A stretch of DNA of 64,000 bases from Amylostereum areolatum (taxonomy: Eukaryota > Basidiomycota > Agaricomycetes > Russulales > Stereaceae), in NCBI GenBank assembly GCA_012932865.1, contig SAXG01000050.1, forward strand, positions 1 through 64,000, given 5' to 3'. Positions 34,983 to 43,451 of this stretch are shown here, in pieces (position 1 is the stretch's first letter; each line of letters starts with the position of its first letter). The position numbers and the translations under genes were made by a program. The notes beneath the pieces are model-generated. The model searched no databases. It was not told the origin of the DNA and was given only the letters and a program-made list of their open reading frames with translations.

Positions 34983-37900
34983 TTACCCCCCCTTTAAGAC
35001 GCGCTTTCGCCTGGAGCGCAATGTCATCTGCAAGGGTAGATGCGAGAAAATCGTCAAAGGAGATGCCGAGGGAACGCACAGGGCGGGGCGCGTTTGGATG
35101 GCGTTTGTGGAAGGCGTCGATCATGTCGGTGACCTTTGAGAGCGAGGAGCGAGGGAGCCAGGTATTCTCGGAGTCAGGATAGCCTACCCACTTGACGAGG
35201 TATTGTATGCCTTTCTTGTTGCGGGTCGGCTTCGAGTCGATGATGTCTTCAACGTCATATTCTTCTTCGTCATCAACGAGGTCAGGCGGCGGTTGTTCAT
35301 AGTTTGGACCATGTGCCATTGTCTCCTTGTATGCGGTGAGCAGCGAAGCATGGAAGACTGGGTGGATTCTCCACGTCTTCGGCAGCTTCAGGCGGTAGTT
35401 CACTGGGCTGATGACGTCAACGATCTCGAAGGGTCCAAATCGTTTGGCAGCAAGCTTAGCTTTCGGCCTCGTCGTCTTCAGGTTTTTCCCTTCGAGCCAG
35501 ACCTTGTCTCCAACGGCGAACAGTGTCGATTTGCTGATCGTGTCACCATTGTAGTGCTTCATTAAGTCAGATGCGAGGGCAAGGCTGGCTTTGATCTCTT
35601 GTCGGACTTCTTCAAGTTGACGGAGGCGTTCTTCAACTGCAGGGACCTTTGAGGACGGGTTTACGGATGGGTACATCTTGGGGAGGAAGCCGTAGAGGAC
35701 TTCAAAGGGAGCCTTTCCAGTAGCTGCATGGGTGCGAGAGTTGTGAGAAAACTCGAAGAAGGGCAACCACTTCACCCAGTCGTCTTGACGGTAGTTGCAG
35801 AATACTCGCAGAAACTGCTCGAGGTTCTGGTTCTCGCGTTCGGTTTGGCCGTCTGTCTGTGGGTGATACGCTGTGCTGAGGGCGGACTTGATCCCGAGCT
35901 TCTCGTTGAGTGTACGCATCACCTGTCCAGCAAATTGGGGTCCACAATCCGAGATGATCTTGTCTGCTAAGCCGTAGTGTCGGTATACCTTATCGAAGAG
36001 AATGTCGGCCGTGCCATCGCTGGTGATCTTCGTTGTACATGGGGTGGTAACCACCATTTTGGTGAGGCGATCGACCACGACATTGACGGCGTTATAGCCT
36101 TCGCAGTCAGGGAGTTCGACGATGAAGTCGGTGGAGATGACGCCAAATGGTCGATCGGGTACTTCGTTTGGGATCATGTCGACGTGGGGTCGGCTGCTCT
36201 GTGTCTTCGTCGACTGGCAGGTTGCGCATCCTGCTACAAAGTCGCGGACAAAGACAGACATGCCAGGCCACCAATATTCACGACTCACAAGCTCGTAAGT
36301 CTTGAAGCGACCGGGGTGTCCAGCCAGGGGCGATTCATGGTACATTTTGACAATGTCGTGTCGCAACCCGTCATCCGCAGGGACGTATACCTTTCCTCTA
36401 AACAGGACCAGGCCTTCTTCGTAGTTCCATTCTTGAAGGTTCTTGACGAGTGTACGTGGTCCGTTTCGTAAGATGGCGTCCAGGGCTTGAACGACCTCGA
36501 TGTCCTTGGTTTTGCAGTCGCGGATACGTCGTCGGAGTTCGACATCACCGAGGGAGGTTACTGCTCCTGGCCTTGTTGCACGTATCTGGAAGTACTTGGG
36601 GTCGAGCAAGATACGCTCCTTGTTGTCATTCTCAACACCCTGCTTGTGATCAGGTCGTCGGGACATTGGGTCTGGGCGATGGGATACTCCTGGTTTGTGA
36701 ACGAGCGCGAAGTCAAATCGAGTGAGGAATAGAGCCCAACGTGCCTGTCGGCGGCTCAGCTTCTGTGCCGTCTTGAAGTGCTCCAGGTTCTTGTGGTCTG
36801 TCCAGATTTCGACGGTGTCGGGGGCGCCTTCGAGGTAGTGGCGCCAGGCTTCGAGCGCACGGATGATCGCGAGTAGCTCCTTGTCGTAGATGTCGTAGTT
36901 GCGTTCCGGTTCCGATAGGGCTTTGGACAGATACACCACTGGATGCCAGTGACCGTCGTCACCTTTCTGCGAGAGTATACCTCCAGTAGCAAAGTCCGAG
37001 GCGTCAACTTCGACAAGGTAGGGTTTCCTTGGATCAGGCATAACTAAGACAGGGGAGGAGGTGAACGCAGCTTTAAGTGCGTTAAACGCCGTCTGGCATT
37101 CCGTCGACCAATTCCATGTGCAGTCCTTCTTTGTCAGGTCGAATAGAGGTCGTGCGATCTTGGAGAAATCCTTGATGAAGCGTCGGTAGAAATTACCAAA
37201 TCCGAGGAAGGATTGTACATCCTTGACCGTCCGGGGTGTCGGCCAGTCCTGGATACCAGCTACCTTGACGGGGTCCATGGCGATCTTGTCGTGTGAAATA
37301 ATGAGTCCGAGGTATTCAACGGAGTCCTGCTCGAAGACACATTTCTCTGGCTTAAGGAACAGGTCATTGTCTTGTAGGCGTTGGAGAACCTGTCGCACTA
37401 TGGCACGATGTTCCTCCATAGTTCGAGTGAATACGAGGATGTCGTCCATGTAGATGATGACTTTGCCCGAGTCGATAAGATCCTTGAAAAGTTCGTTCAT
37501 CATTGCCTGGAACGTTGCGGGGGAGTTCATAAGGCCGAAGAACATCACCGTAGGTTCAAAGAGGCCACGATTCGTCTTGAACGCAGCCTTCCACTCGTCG
37601 CCTTCCTTGATGCGGACATTGTTGTACCCCCAGCGGACGTCCATCTTGGAGAAGATCTTTGCACCTTTGAGGCGGTCAACAATTTCTGAGATCAGTGGCA
37701 AGGGGTACTCGTTTTTGATGGTACCCTTGTTCAGCTCTCGATAGTCCTGTACAGGCCGCAGCTTCCCATCTTTCTTTTTGACGAAGAAGAACGGACTTGC
37801 CTGCGGTGATTTCGATGGGCGAATGTAGCCCTTCTTCAGGTGGTCGTCGAGGAAGGTATCGAGCTCGATCTGCTTGGAGGGGGAGAGCGGGTAGATCTTG

Positions 37901-38322
37901 CAGGGCTTGGGTTCGAAGCCGTCCTTCATGTTGATGGCATGATCCCATGGTCGCCGGTCGGGTAGTCGTTCAGAGGTTTTCTTGTCGAATACAGGTGCAA
38001 AGTCGCGGTATGGAGGGGGAACCAAGTCTTCAAAGGTTTGCGGGCGTGCATTTTCCCTTGAGTGCTCTGCAAGCTCTTGCGCCTTGGTGAAGCCCGCTCG
38101 GATTGGTACTGCCTCCGGGTTGGGGCCGTCAACCTCAGGAAGAATCCCAGAACGACGCAGGCCATTGATCTCCCAGTCTCGGAAGACCCTGGGTCGTTCG
38201 TCGTCGTCTTCAGTGAAAAGGCGGGCAGGTAAAGGTGAGAGATGGAATGTGCGGATGCGAACTCCTTTGACCCTGCGCGCGGGGATGACATACGTAGGGA
38301 TAGGGGCCCAGGAGACATACAC
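34915..38322 (-). CDS. pol: Pol of element A: RT, RNase H, integrase, chromodomain
   Basis: 1135 open codons in one frame. Order: pre-RT linker; RT with FVKKKDGKLRPVQDYRELN and the catalytic YMDD at about residue 290; RNase H with VEVDASDF at about 435 and a later IWTDHKNL; integrase zinc domain (HESPLAGHPGRF ... CATCQSTK) near 655-690; integrase core D, D and E (STDFIVELP, ISDCGPQF, DGQTERENQ) near 730, 790 and 825; and a C-terminal chromodomain (YLVKWVGYPDSENTWLP) near 1020-1070. Chromodomains of this family steer integration to certain chromatin. The frame runs past the polypurine tract into the LTR. Upstream it is separated from the protease frame by a TGA at 38395. Confidence 0.93.
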   Translation of the reverse strand: MYVSWAPIPTYVIPARRVKGVRIRTFHLSPLPARLFTEDDDERPRVFRDWEINGLRRSGILPEVDGPNPEAVPIRAGFTKAQELAEHSRENARPQTFEDLVPPPYRDFAPVFDKKTSERLPDRRPWDHAINMKDGFEPKPCKIYPLSPSKQIELDTFLDDHLKKGYIRPSKSPQASPFFFVKKKDGKLRPVQDYRELNKGTIKNEYPLPLISEIVDRLKGAKIFSKMDVRWGYNNVRIKEGDEWKAAFKTNRGLFEPTVMFFGLMNSPATFQAMMNELFKDLIDSGKVIIYMDDILVFTRTMEEHRAIVRQVLQRLQDNDLFLKPEKCVFEQDSVEYLGLIISHDKIAMDPVKVAGIQDWPTPRTVKDVQSFLGFGNFYRRFIKDFSKIARPLFDLTKKDCTWNWSTECQTAFNALKAAFTSSPVLVMPDPRKPYLVEVDASDFATGGILSQKGDDGHWHPVVYLSKALSEPERNYDIYDKELLAIIRALEAWRHYLEGAPDTVEIWTDHKNLEHFKTAQKLSRRQARWALFLTRFDFALVHKPGVSHRPDPMSRRPDHKQGVENDNKERILLDPKYFQIRATRPGAVTSLGDVELRRRIRDCKTKDIEVVQALDAILRNGPRTLVKNLQEWNYEEGLVLFRGKVYVPADDGLRHDIVKMYHESPLAGHPGRFKTYELVSREYWWPGMSVFVRDFVAGCATCQSTKTQSSRPHVDMIPNEVPDRPFGVISTDFIVELPDCEGYNAVNVVVDRLTKMVVTTPCTTKITSDGTADILFDKVYRHYGLADKIISDCGPQFAGQVMRTLNEKLGIKSALSTAYHPQTDGQTERENQNLEQFLRVFCNYRQDDWVKWLPFFEFSHNSRTHAATGKAPFEVLYGFLPKMYPSVNPSSKVPAVEERLRQLEEVRQEIKASLALASDLMKHYNGDTISKSTLFAVGDKVWLEGKNLKTTRPKAKLAAKRFGPFEIVDVISPVNYRLKLPKTWRIHPVFHASLLTAYKETMAHGPNYEQPPPDLVDDEEEYDVEDIIDSKPTRNKKGIQYLVKWVGYPDSENTWLPRSSLSKVTDMIDAFHKRHPNAPRPVRSLGISFDDFLASTLADDIALQAKARLKGGVMSRIAPFLSSFADLVHATCHGT
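34983..34997 (-). promoter_or_regulatory. Polypurine tract
   Basis: On the minus strand TTAAAGGGGGGGTAA lies directly before the 3' LTR. A purine run at this place is the usual primer for plus-strand DNA synthesis in LTR retroelements. Confidence 0.75.
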
Positions 38323-38394
38323 TGGTTCTGGGAACGGGTCGTCCGGGGCTAGAGGTACCTTAGGGGCCGCATCAGCTCGAACGTTTTGCTGTGA

Positions 38395-39009
38395 TCAGGT
38401 CGACGATGGTGTTCGCGGCTTTGTTGCAAGGTTTGTCACGGTCGGTTCGGAGAGGGTGCAAGAGGGAGGGCAGCGGAGCATGTCAACACGATCTTGCTGC
38501 CAGTCTATGGTGGGGTTATGCTCATCGAGCCAGTCTGTTCCAAGGATCATATCGTGATCACCGATGTCGGTGATGAAGAACTCAGCTTCTTCCTCATGGT
38601 ATGCCTTCGAGTCTTGCGAGTATATCCGGATCCGTTGGGTCGTCGTATCACGCACCCAGCCCATGATGTTCTCGGTGCCGTCCACGTTACGCACGGGGAA
38701 CGGGTTTTCTAGTTTTCTTGTAGTCAGCTTCTTGCGTTCAGCGAAGCTTCGGTTGATGATGATTCCTTCTGCACCGCTGTCAAGCAGTGCCTCTGCGTCG
38801 ATTTGTCGGCCTGTCGCTCGTCCAATCATTTTGACCTTGAGCGTTATCGAGGGTGTCTGCCTGTTCTTCGTGACAGTAGAGAGGTGCACACACGATGGAT
38901 ACGATTGCTCACATGAGGTCATAGATGATAGTACAGAGAAGCGATTGTAAGATGCCGATGATATAAGTCCTTTGCCTCCGCCAGACGACGCGACTGGGGG
39001 GCGTTTCAA
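38395..39009 (-). CDS. Aspartic protease of element A
   Basis: The frame starts just after the gag stop and carries ALLDSGAEGIIINRSF (active site), PVRNVDGTENI and DHDMILGTDWLDEHNPTIDW, the standard Ty3 protease pattern. It lies in the -1 frame relative to gag and is reached at the GATTTTTGA site near 39007. It ends at a TGA where element C and element B have CAA, so in A the protease would be separated from RT by a point-mutated stop. Confidence 0.85.
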   Translation of the reverse strand: MKRPPVASSGGGKGLISSASYNRFSVLSSMTSCEQSYPSCVHLSTVTKNRQTPSITLKVKMIGRATGRQIDAEALLDSGAEGIIINRSFAERKKLTTRKLENPFPVRNVDGTENIMGWVRDTTTQRIRIYSQDSKAYHEEEAEFFITDIGDHDMILGTDWLDEHNPTIDWQQDRVDMLRCPPSCTLSEPTVTNLATKPRTPSST

Positions 39010-40350
39010 AAATCCTGCGACTCTAGGATATCCTTCAACAGTGCCACTGCCTGCTCCTTACCTTCCGCATCCAGATCCTTCAGCTGGCGAGTGATCGCCG
39101 CGATGGTTTTGGATGGGTTGGGAGCTGCTTTCGCAGTGGACGGAGCCGTGTCCGTCGGCAGGGGAGGGGCCTTGGACCCAGTCTCTACTGCGCCCACCCG
39201 TCACGCGCTCGAGTCGCGGTTGGGGCAGTCGCGAGAGACGTGACCGGCTTGTCGACACATGAAGCACTTGCCTTCGCGCATCATCTTTGCGCGCTCGTCG
39301 TCCGTCAGCTTTGCAGGGCGGGTCGAGGTATTGGTGAAGGCGCCGACTCGGCGCGACGAGGAGTCGTTGGTCGAACCGTTCGAGGTGAGCGCGACAGCCC
39401 CCTTGGACTGACTGCTCTTCCTCTCCGGGTTCTCTTCGAGCCACTGGTGGTTGATGCGGCGGGCACGCTCCTTCCACTCCGCGAGCTTGGTGGGGAACGG
39501 GTACGACCGGGCCACCTGCTTGCCGAGGTCACGCTGAAGTCCCTTCTTGAAAAAGTGGATTAGCGCCTCGTCGTCGTATGCTGACATGGTTGCCAGCATC
39601 TCAAACTCGGTGATAAAGTCAGTGACGTCCCGGGTGGTCATTGCGAGCTCGTTGATCTTACGCTGAGCCTCTATCTTCGGATCGATGGGCACGAAGTCTT
39701 TGCCAAACCTCTCGAAGAGCTCTTCGTAGGAGTTATAGTGGAGTGTTGGGGGCGTGGGGTCGAGGGTGTCGGCGTCTTCCTTCTCGTCTTCGTCGGCGAA
39801 GAGTTCCATGCGGCGATGCGTGGCCCAGGCTTTCGCCGTGTCGTCCTCCATCAGGCTGAGGAGGAGCATCATCTTGGTGTCATCTGTGGCATAAACATCT
39901 TTGTTAACGCGCAGGAACATGCAGAGCTCGAGAGAGAACCGGAGGGTGTCGCGTCTATCGCCTTTGAATGGCTTTGGCTTGGGGCCGATCTCCCGCTTGG
40001 AGACGGCAGGTTTGGATTCGGCGTCGGGCATCTTGTCGAAGGGGAGGGGGACGGTGAGGGATTGGGCGAGTTCTTGATCAAGGCGGCGTAGGGTTTCTCG
40101 TCGGTGTTCTTCTGCTTCTTCAACTTCGTCCTCAACTTGTTTTGCGACAAGGAAGTCGGCGGGGGTGAGGAATTGCTGGTTATGATGCCACGACCAGTGA
40201 TCTTGGACGGGACTGAACGAAGTGGGCTGCCACTCAACTACTGATCGTCCTGGGGTTCCGTTCTTGTTCCGTCTATAGGCGTACCACTTCCCAGTTGTGT
40301 CGTTGTGGTTGATCCCTTCTGGGACTTCGATTACAGTACGTCGACGGGGT
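39006..40350 (-). pseudogene. gag: Gag of element A, broken by a CGA-to-TGA stop
   Basis: The gag core reads GPKPKPFKGDRRDTLRFSLEL through TRDVTDFITEFEMLATMSAYDDEALIHFFKKGL, then a CCHC zinc knuckle CFMCRQAGHVSRDC. A TGA at 39201-39203 interrupts the frame right after the knuckle. Element B has CGA there, so this is a C-to-T change at a CpG. The last 63 codons after the stop (to KDILESQDF) are intact and end at the frameshift site. Gag packages the RNA and forms the particle. Confidence 0.85.
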
Positions 40351-40621
40351 GGGGGCGAGTTGGTCGGAGGGGGGTTCAGGAAGCGCTGTAGAACATCCGC
40401 AGTGGTGGCAAAATCCGATTCTTCAACGTAGGGTTGTTCGTCACGGTCGTCGAAGTACCAGTCTCGACGTTGCCGGTTTGGTTCGTCGTGCAGCCAACGT
40501 ACGGATTCCTTAGTCTGCTGCGAGGTGAGGATATAGTATTCTTCGGGACAGTAGTCTCGAAAAACGCCTGGGGGGAGGTTCGGAGTGGGGGGACGAGGGG
40601 CTGTGGAGGACGTGATGATGG

Positions 40622-41210
40622 TCTAGAAGAAGTCCGCCGCGATGGGGCGACGGCCGAGGAGTTTCTTGGTGAGGTAGCCGGCTTTTACTGCCTGGTGGAT
40701 CTTATGTTCGTGGTGGCGGCGACGAAGGGTCTTACCCTTGATGGTGGGACGGAGGACTGGTGGAGGGGTGGATTCGGGGGTCCGGCAGTTAAACTGGGAG
40801 ACGGAGGTGAAACTGGTTTGGAGGATCGGGTTGGGGGCGTCCTGGATGAGGTACGTGTGGTAGGTGGGGGCGTGGAGGGTGAATTCAAGGCGTTTGAGGT
40901 CTACATTGATGCACGTGGTGATCCGGACGTATAGGGCAAGGACAACAGTACCGTGATCCTTGTGCCACCTCCACTCGAAGATGCGGAAGTTGAGGCCGTG
41001 CGCGGTCCAGGGATCTTTTTTGCAGAGGTTCTGTACGGGGACGAGGCAGTTGACAGTGACGGCGTCGGACCAAGGGTAGGGGAGTGGTGCGTCGTCGCGG
41101 GGGGTGATTGGCTTTCCGTTGAACGGGAGGAAAACCGGTGCGTTCGGGAGGTCCGTGGTGGGAGTTTTTAACGTCGTGGAGACGGCAGAGGTAGATGGAG
41201 AGAGGGGTGC
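40622..41210 (-). CDS. Pre-gag ORF of element A
   Basis: Between the 5' LTR and gag an open stretch encodes a globular protein with NAPVFLPFNGKPITP, DPWTAHGLNFRIFEWRWHKDHG and a C-terminal KIHQAVKAGYL..KLLGRRPIAADFF, then a TAG. Element C has the same ORF with the same FF-stop end (51720-52261), and element E has a related N-terminal ORF. I know no name for this module. It could be an N-terminal extension of Gag joined by splicing or frameshifting, or a separate protein. There is no strong start codon, so the 5' limit is uncertain. Confidence 0.5.
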
Positions 41211-41238
41211 GAGGTAGTTGTAGGGGAGACTGTCCAGG

Positions 41239-41658
41239 TGTCAGAAACGCAGTTTATGAGACCGATGAACCGCCTAAGTCGCGACGATGGGAGGAACGAG
41301 AAGAAAATAGATTCGAGAGTGCCGGGGTCTAGGGTAGTGCAACGTGCGCCACAGTACCGTATGATGAGATGGACAGTCTAGGGAAAAGGGAAGAGAAACA
41401 CTGTCCTTATATACAAGTGGGTACGATGGTGCGATGCGATGTGATAGTGGTGCGAGCGGGGGGAACAATAAGAAAGGAGTCATGGGGCGGAGGATGAAGG
41501 TCCGGAGCAATGATGTCATAGATAAGGATGCGGAACCCCGCTCGGAAGTCCGGGCAATGACGTCGTTGAAGCATGTGATGCAAGGGAAAGTCATGTGCCG
41601 TGACACGTCGCGTGTACGAGGTCTGCAAACGAAGAGAGAAATGGAGCGATCCGTGACA
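41239..41658 (-). repeat. 5' LTR of element A
   Basis: 420 bp with TG...CA ends and a TATA box. On the minus strand it is followed by CC and then TGGACAGTCTCC, a possible primer binding site set 2 bp from the LTR. It abuts copia element D on its outer side (pentamer CATAG, or CTATG on the coding strand). Confidence 0.9.
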
Positions 41659-42985
41659 CATAGTCGCATTGACCTGGCTAGACCTCCCTGCACCATGTGC
41701 ATTATCTGGATTATTGTAGCGTGGGTTCAAACCTGCACGATTCCGTCGCGGCCTTTGTTCAGGTGTGACAGGCTCATGCAAAGGTGGGGAGTAGTCTGCA
41801 TGTGGGGGGTTTGCCAGGGCGTTGTGGTACCGACTAGTTTGAGGAGTTTGTAGGAGCGGTGTAACTCCCACTGCAGGAGTACGCGGTGGAGTTTGTGGTG
41901 GTGAAAGGGATGGAGAAAGGGTGGTGAGGTCAGAGATGACAGACTCCGTCTCCTTGACCTCTTCCTCTTCATGCTCGGATGGTGGGGTTTCAACTTCTTC
42001 CTCACCACCGTCTTTCTTTTCTTCGTCTGCTGCAGGACCAGGATCGGCTTGAGTAGGTGCCGATGGTTGAGCGTGACGATGCTTCTCAGGAATTTCGACA
42101 TCTGGAACTAAGTCTTCCAGATGAACAACAGGTAGCGGCTGAACCGGAGCTAGCAAACCTAGTTTCGCCGAGAAAGAGGTTTCGTCAAAGTCTACCTCGC
42201 CATAGGCAGCAATGACCATAGTTATCTTTTCCTTTACCCACAACCAATACCCACTAGCAACGGGTTCATAGCCAATGAACGTCGCAGGGAATGTATTTCC
42301 TTGTAGCTTGTGATGTTTGTCCTTGACTATGAATGCCTTAGCAGTGCAACCAAATACCCTAAGGTACGTGACATTGGGAATACCCTTTCCCTTTATCCAG
42401 CGCTCAAGTGGAGTGTGCCACTATTGGATCCGAGTCGGTGTACAGTTGTAGATGTGGACAGCAGCTTCGACTGCATACTGCCAGAATCCTAAGCTAAGGC
42501 CAGCATGGTGAAGCATAGCCATCGCCTTTTCAAGGATTGTACGATTGAATCGTTCCGCTCGTCCATTGAGTTGTGGCATGTACGGCACAGACATGTGATG
42601 TTCTATTCCCAGTTCTTTGAACCGATCCTCGAGTTTCCGACTAGTGAACTCCCCTCCATGATTGGAGTGGAAGATTCCTATCTTTTCACCCATCTGATTT
42701 TCGGCCCATGCTCTGAAGTGCTCGAACACGGGAATGTTTGATGCGTTGACTTTCCCATCTGACAGCCATGGCAGTGATCAGAGGGACGAGATGCTGGGTC
42801 AACGTGCACTCCTTTGACAACGTCTGGTGTTAACTTTGTGAGTGTACCATGAGAGATGTGTCCAAAATGTTGGTGCATAATGTCCACCGTAGTCATTTTG
42901 ACCTTTTCCACTTTCACCGAGTTGACCATTACTGTGGGCGCAGGGTGTAACGTGATCCAGTATACATTTTCCTGCTTTGTGACGT
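41659..42985 (-). pseudogene. Copia integrase and linker of element D
   Basis: The frame near 42929 has the pre-integrase zinc motif (HQHFGHISHGTL ... CHGCQMGKS). A deletion then removes the start of the catalytic core. The next frame (42729-42421) has SNHGGEF..RKLEDRFKELGIEHHMS.PYMPQLNGRAERFNRTI, ending at a TAG before WHTPLERW-like sequence. The core Asp of the usual SDNG motif is Asn here. The frame 42243-41659 gives the acidic, Pro-rich linker between integrase and RT and ends at the gypsy junction. It is non-functional. Confidence 0.8.
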
Positions 42986-43045
42986 TGTCATGAACGGTCT
43001 ATAATTTTCTTTTTACTTTACATCGGTTACACGCTTTAGGACTTA

Positions 43046-43069
43046 CTGTACCAATTGGAACGGTTCGTC
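43046..43069 (+). repeat. Left terminal inverted repeat, 24 bp
   Basis: Starts CTGTACCAATTGG and is identical, inverted, to 47916-47939. The adjacent outside TA (43044-43045) is the target duplication. The repeats are probable transposase binding or cleavage sites together with the subterminal GTGAC motifs. Confidence 0.93.
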
Positions 43070-43451
43070 ACCCCATTGTGACTGTGACACCCCCGACGAA
43101 ATGTTACCATTGTCTCTGGGCACATGTGACCGTGACTGGTGTCAGATTTCGTCAAAGGTGTAGAGGCGCGGCCAACCGGTTACCTCTGTAGATTGTACAA
43201 TACATGTCGGCTCAAGGCCTTGAGGCCTAAGGCTCAACTATTTAATTGTTACCTTGAGCGGTGATACCAACACTCCTCGGCCATCCTCAACGTGCAAAAG
43301 CAAGAGTCAATCAATGAATAAGTAAATACCTGCGCAACAATTAAAGCCGGAGGTCCGAGTCGTAGTCGCCGATCTGAGACTGTCTAAGATTTCTGTCAGC
43401 TAGCAGTTCTGTCCTTGCTGCACTGCACATCACGAAGATCCCCTATCCACC

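Larger units (their letters stand above)
34563..41658 (-). mobile_element. Full-length Ty3/gypsy chromovirus (element A)
   Basis: A 7.1-kb element on the minus strand with 420-bp LTRs at both ends, gag, protease, RT, RNase H, integrase and a chromodomain. The flanking pentamers differ (CTTGT at 34558-34562, CATAG at 41659-41663) and the two LTRs differ at about 10 of 420 positions. CTTGT does match, inverted, the ACAAG next to element B at 58668. So the element as it stands is a recombinant of two original insertions. At least two nonsense codons (at 39201 and 38395) interrupt gag and the protease-RT junction, so A is probably not autonomous although RT to chromodomain is open. Confidence 0.9.

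Noticed and set aside
40434..40934. A 166-codon plus-strand gene inside element A
   Set aside because: It is the antisense of the pre-gag and gag linker of a minus-strand retroelement.
34563..41658. Treating element A as a simple intact insertion with its own target duplication
   Set aside because: The flanking pentamers differ and the LTRs differ more from each other than from LTRs elsewhere, so it is recombinant.
41715..41740. A tRNA B-box-like GGTTCAAACC
   Set aside because: It lies in the copia linker coding sequence and no A box or cloverleaf can be formed around it.
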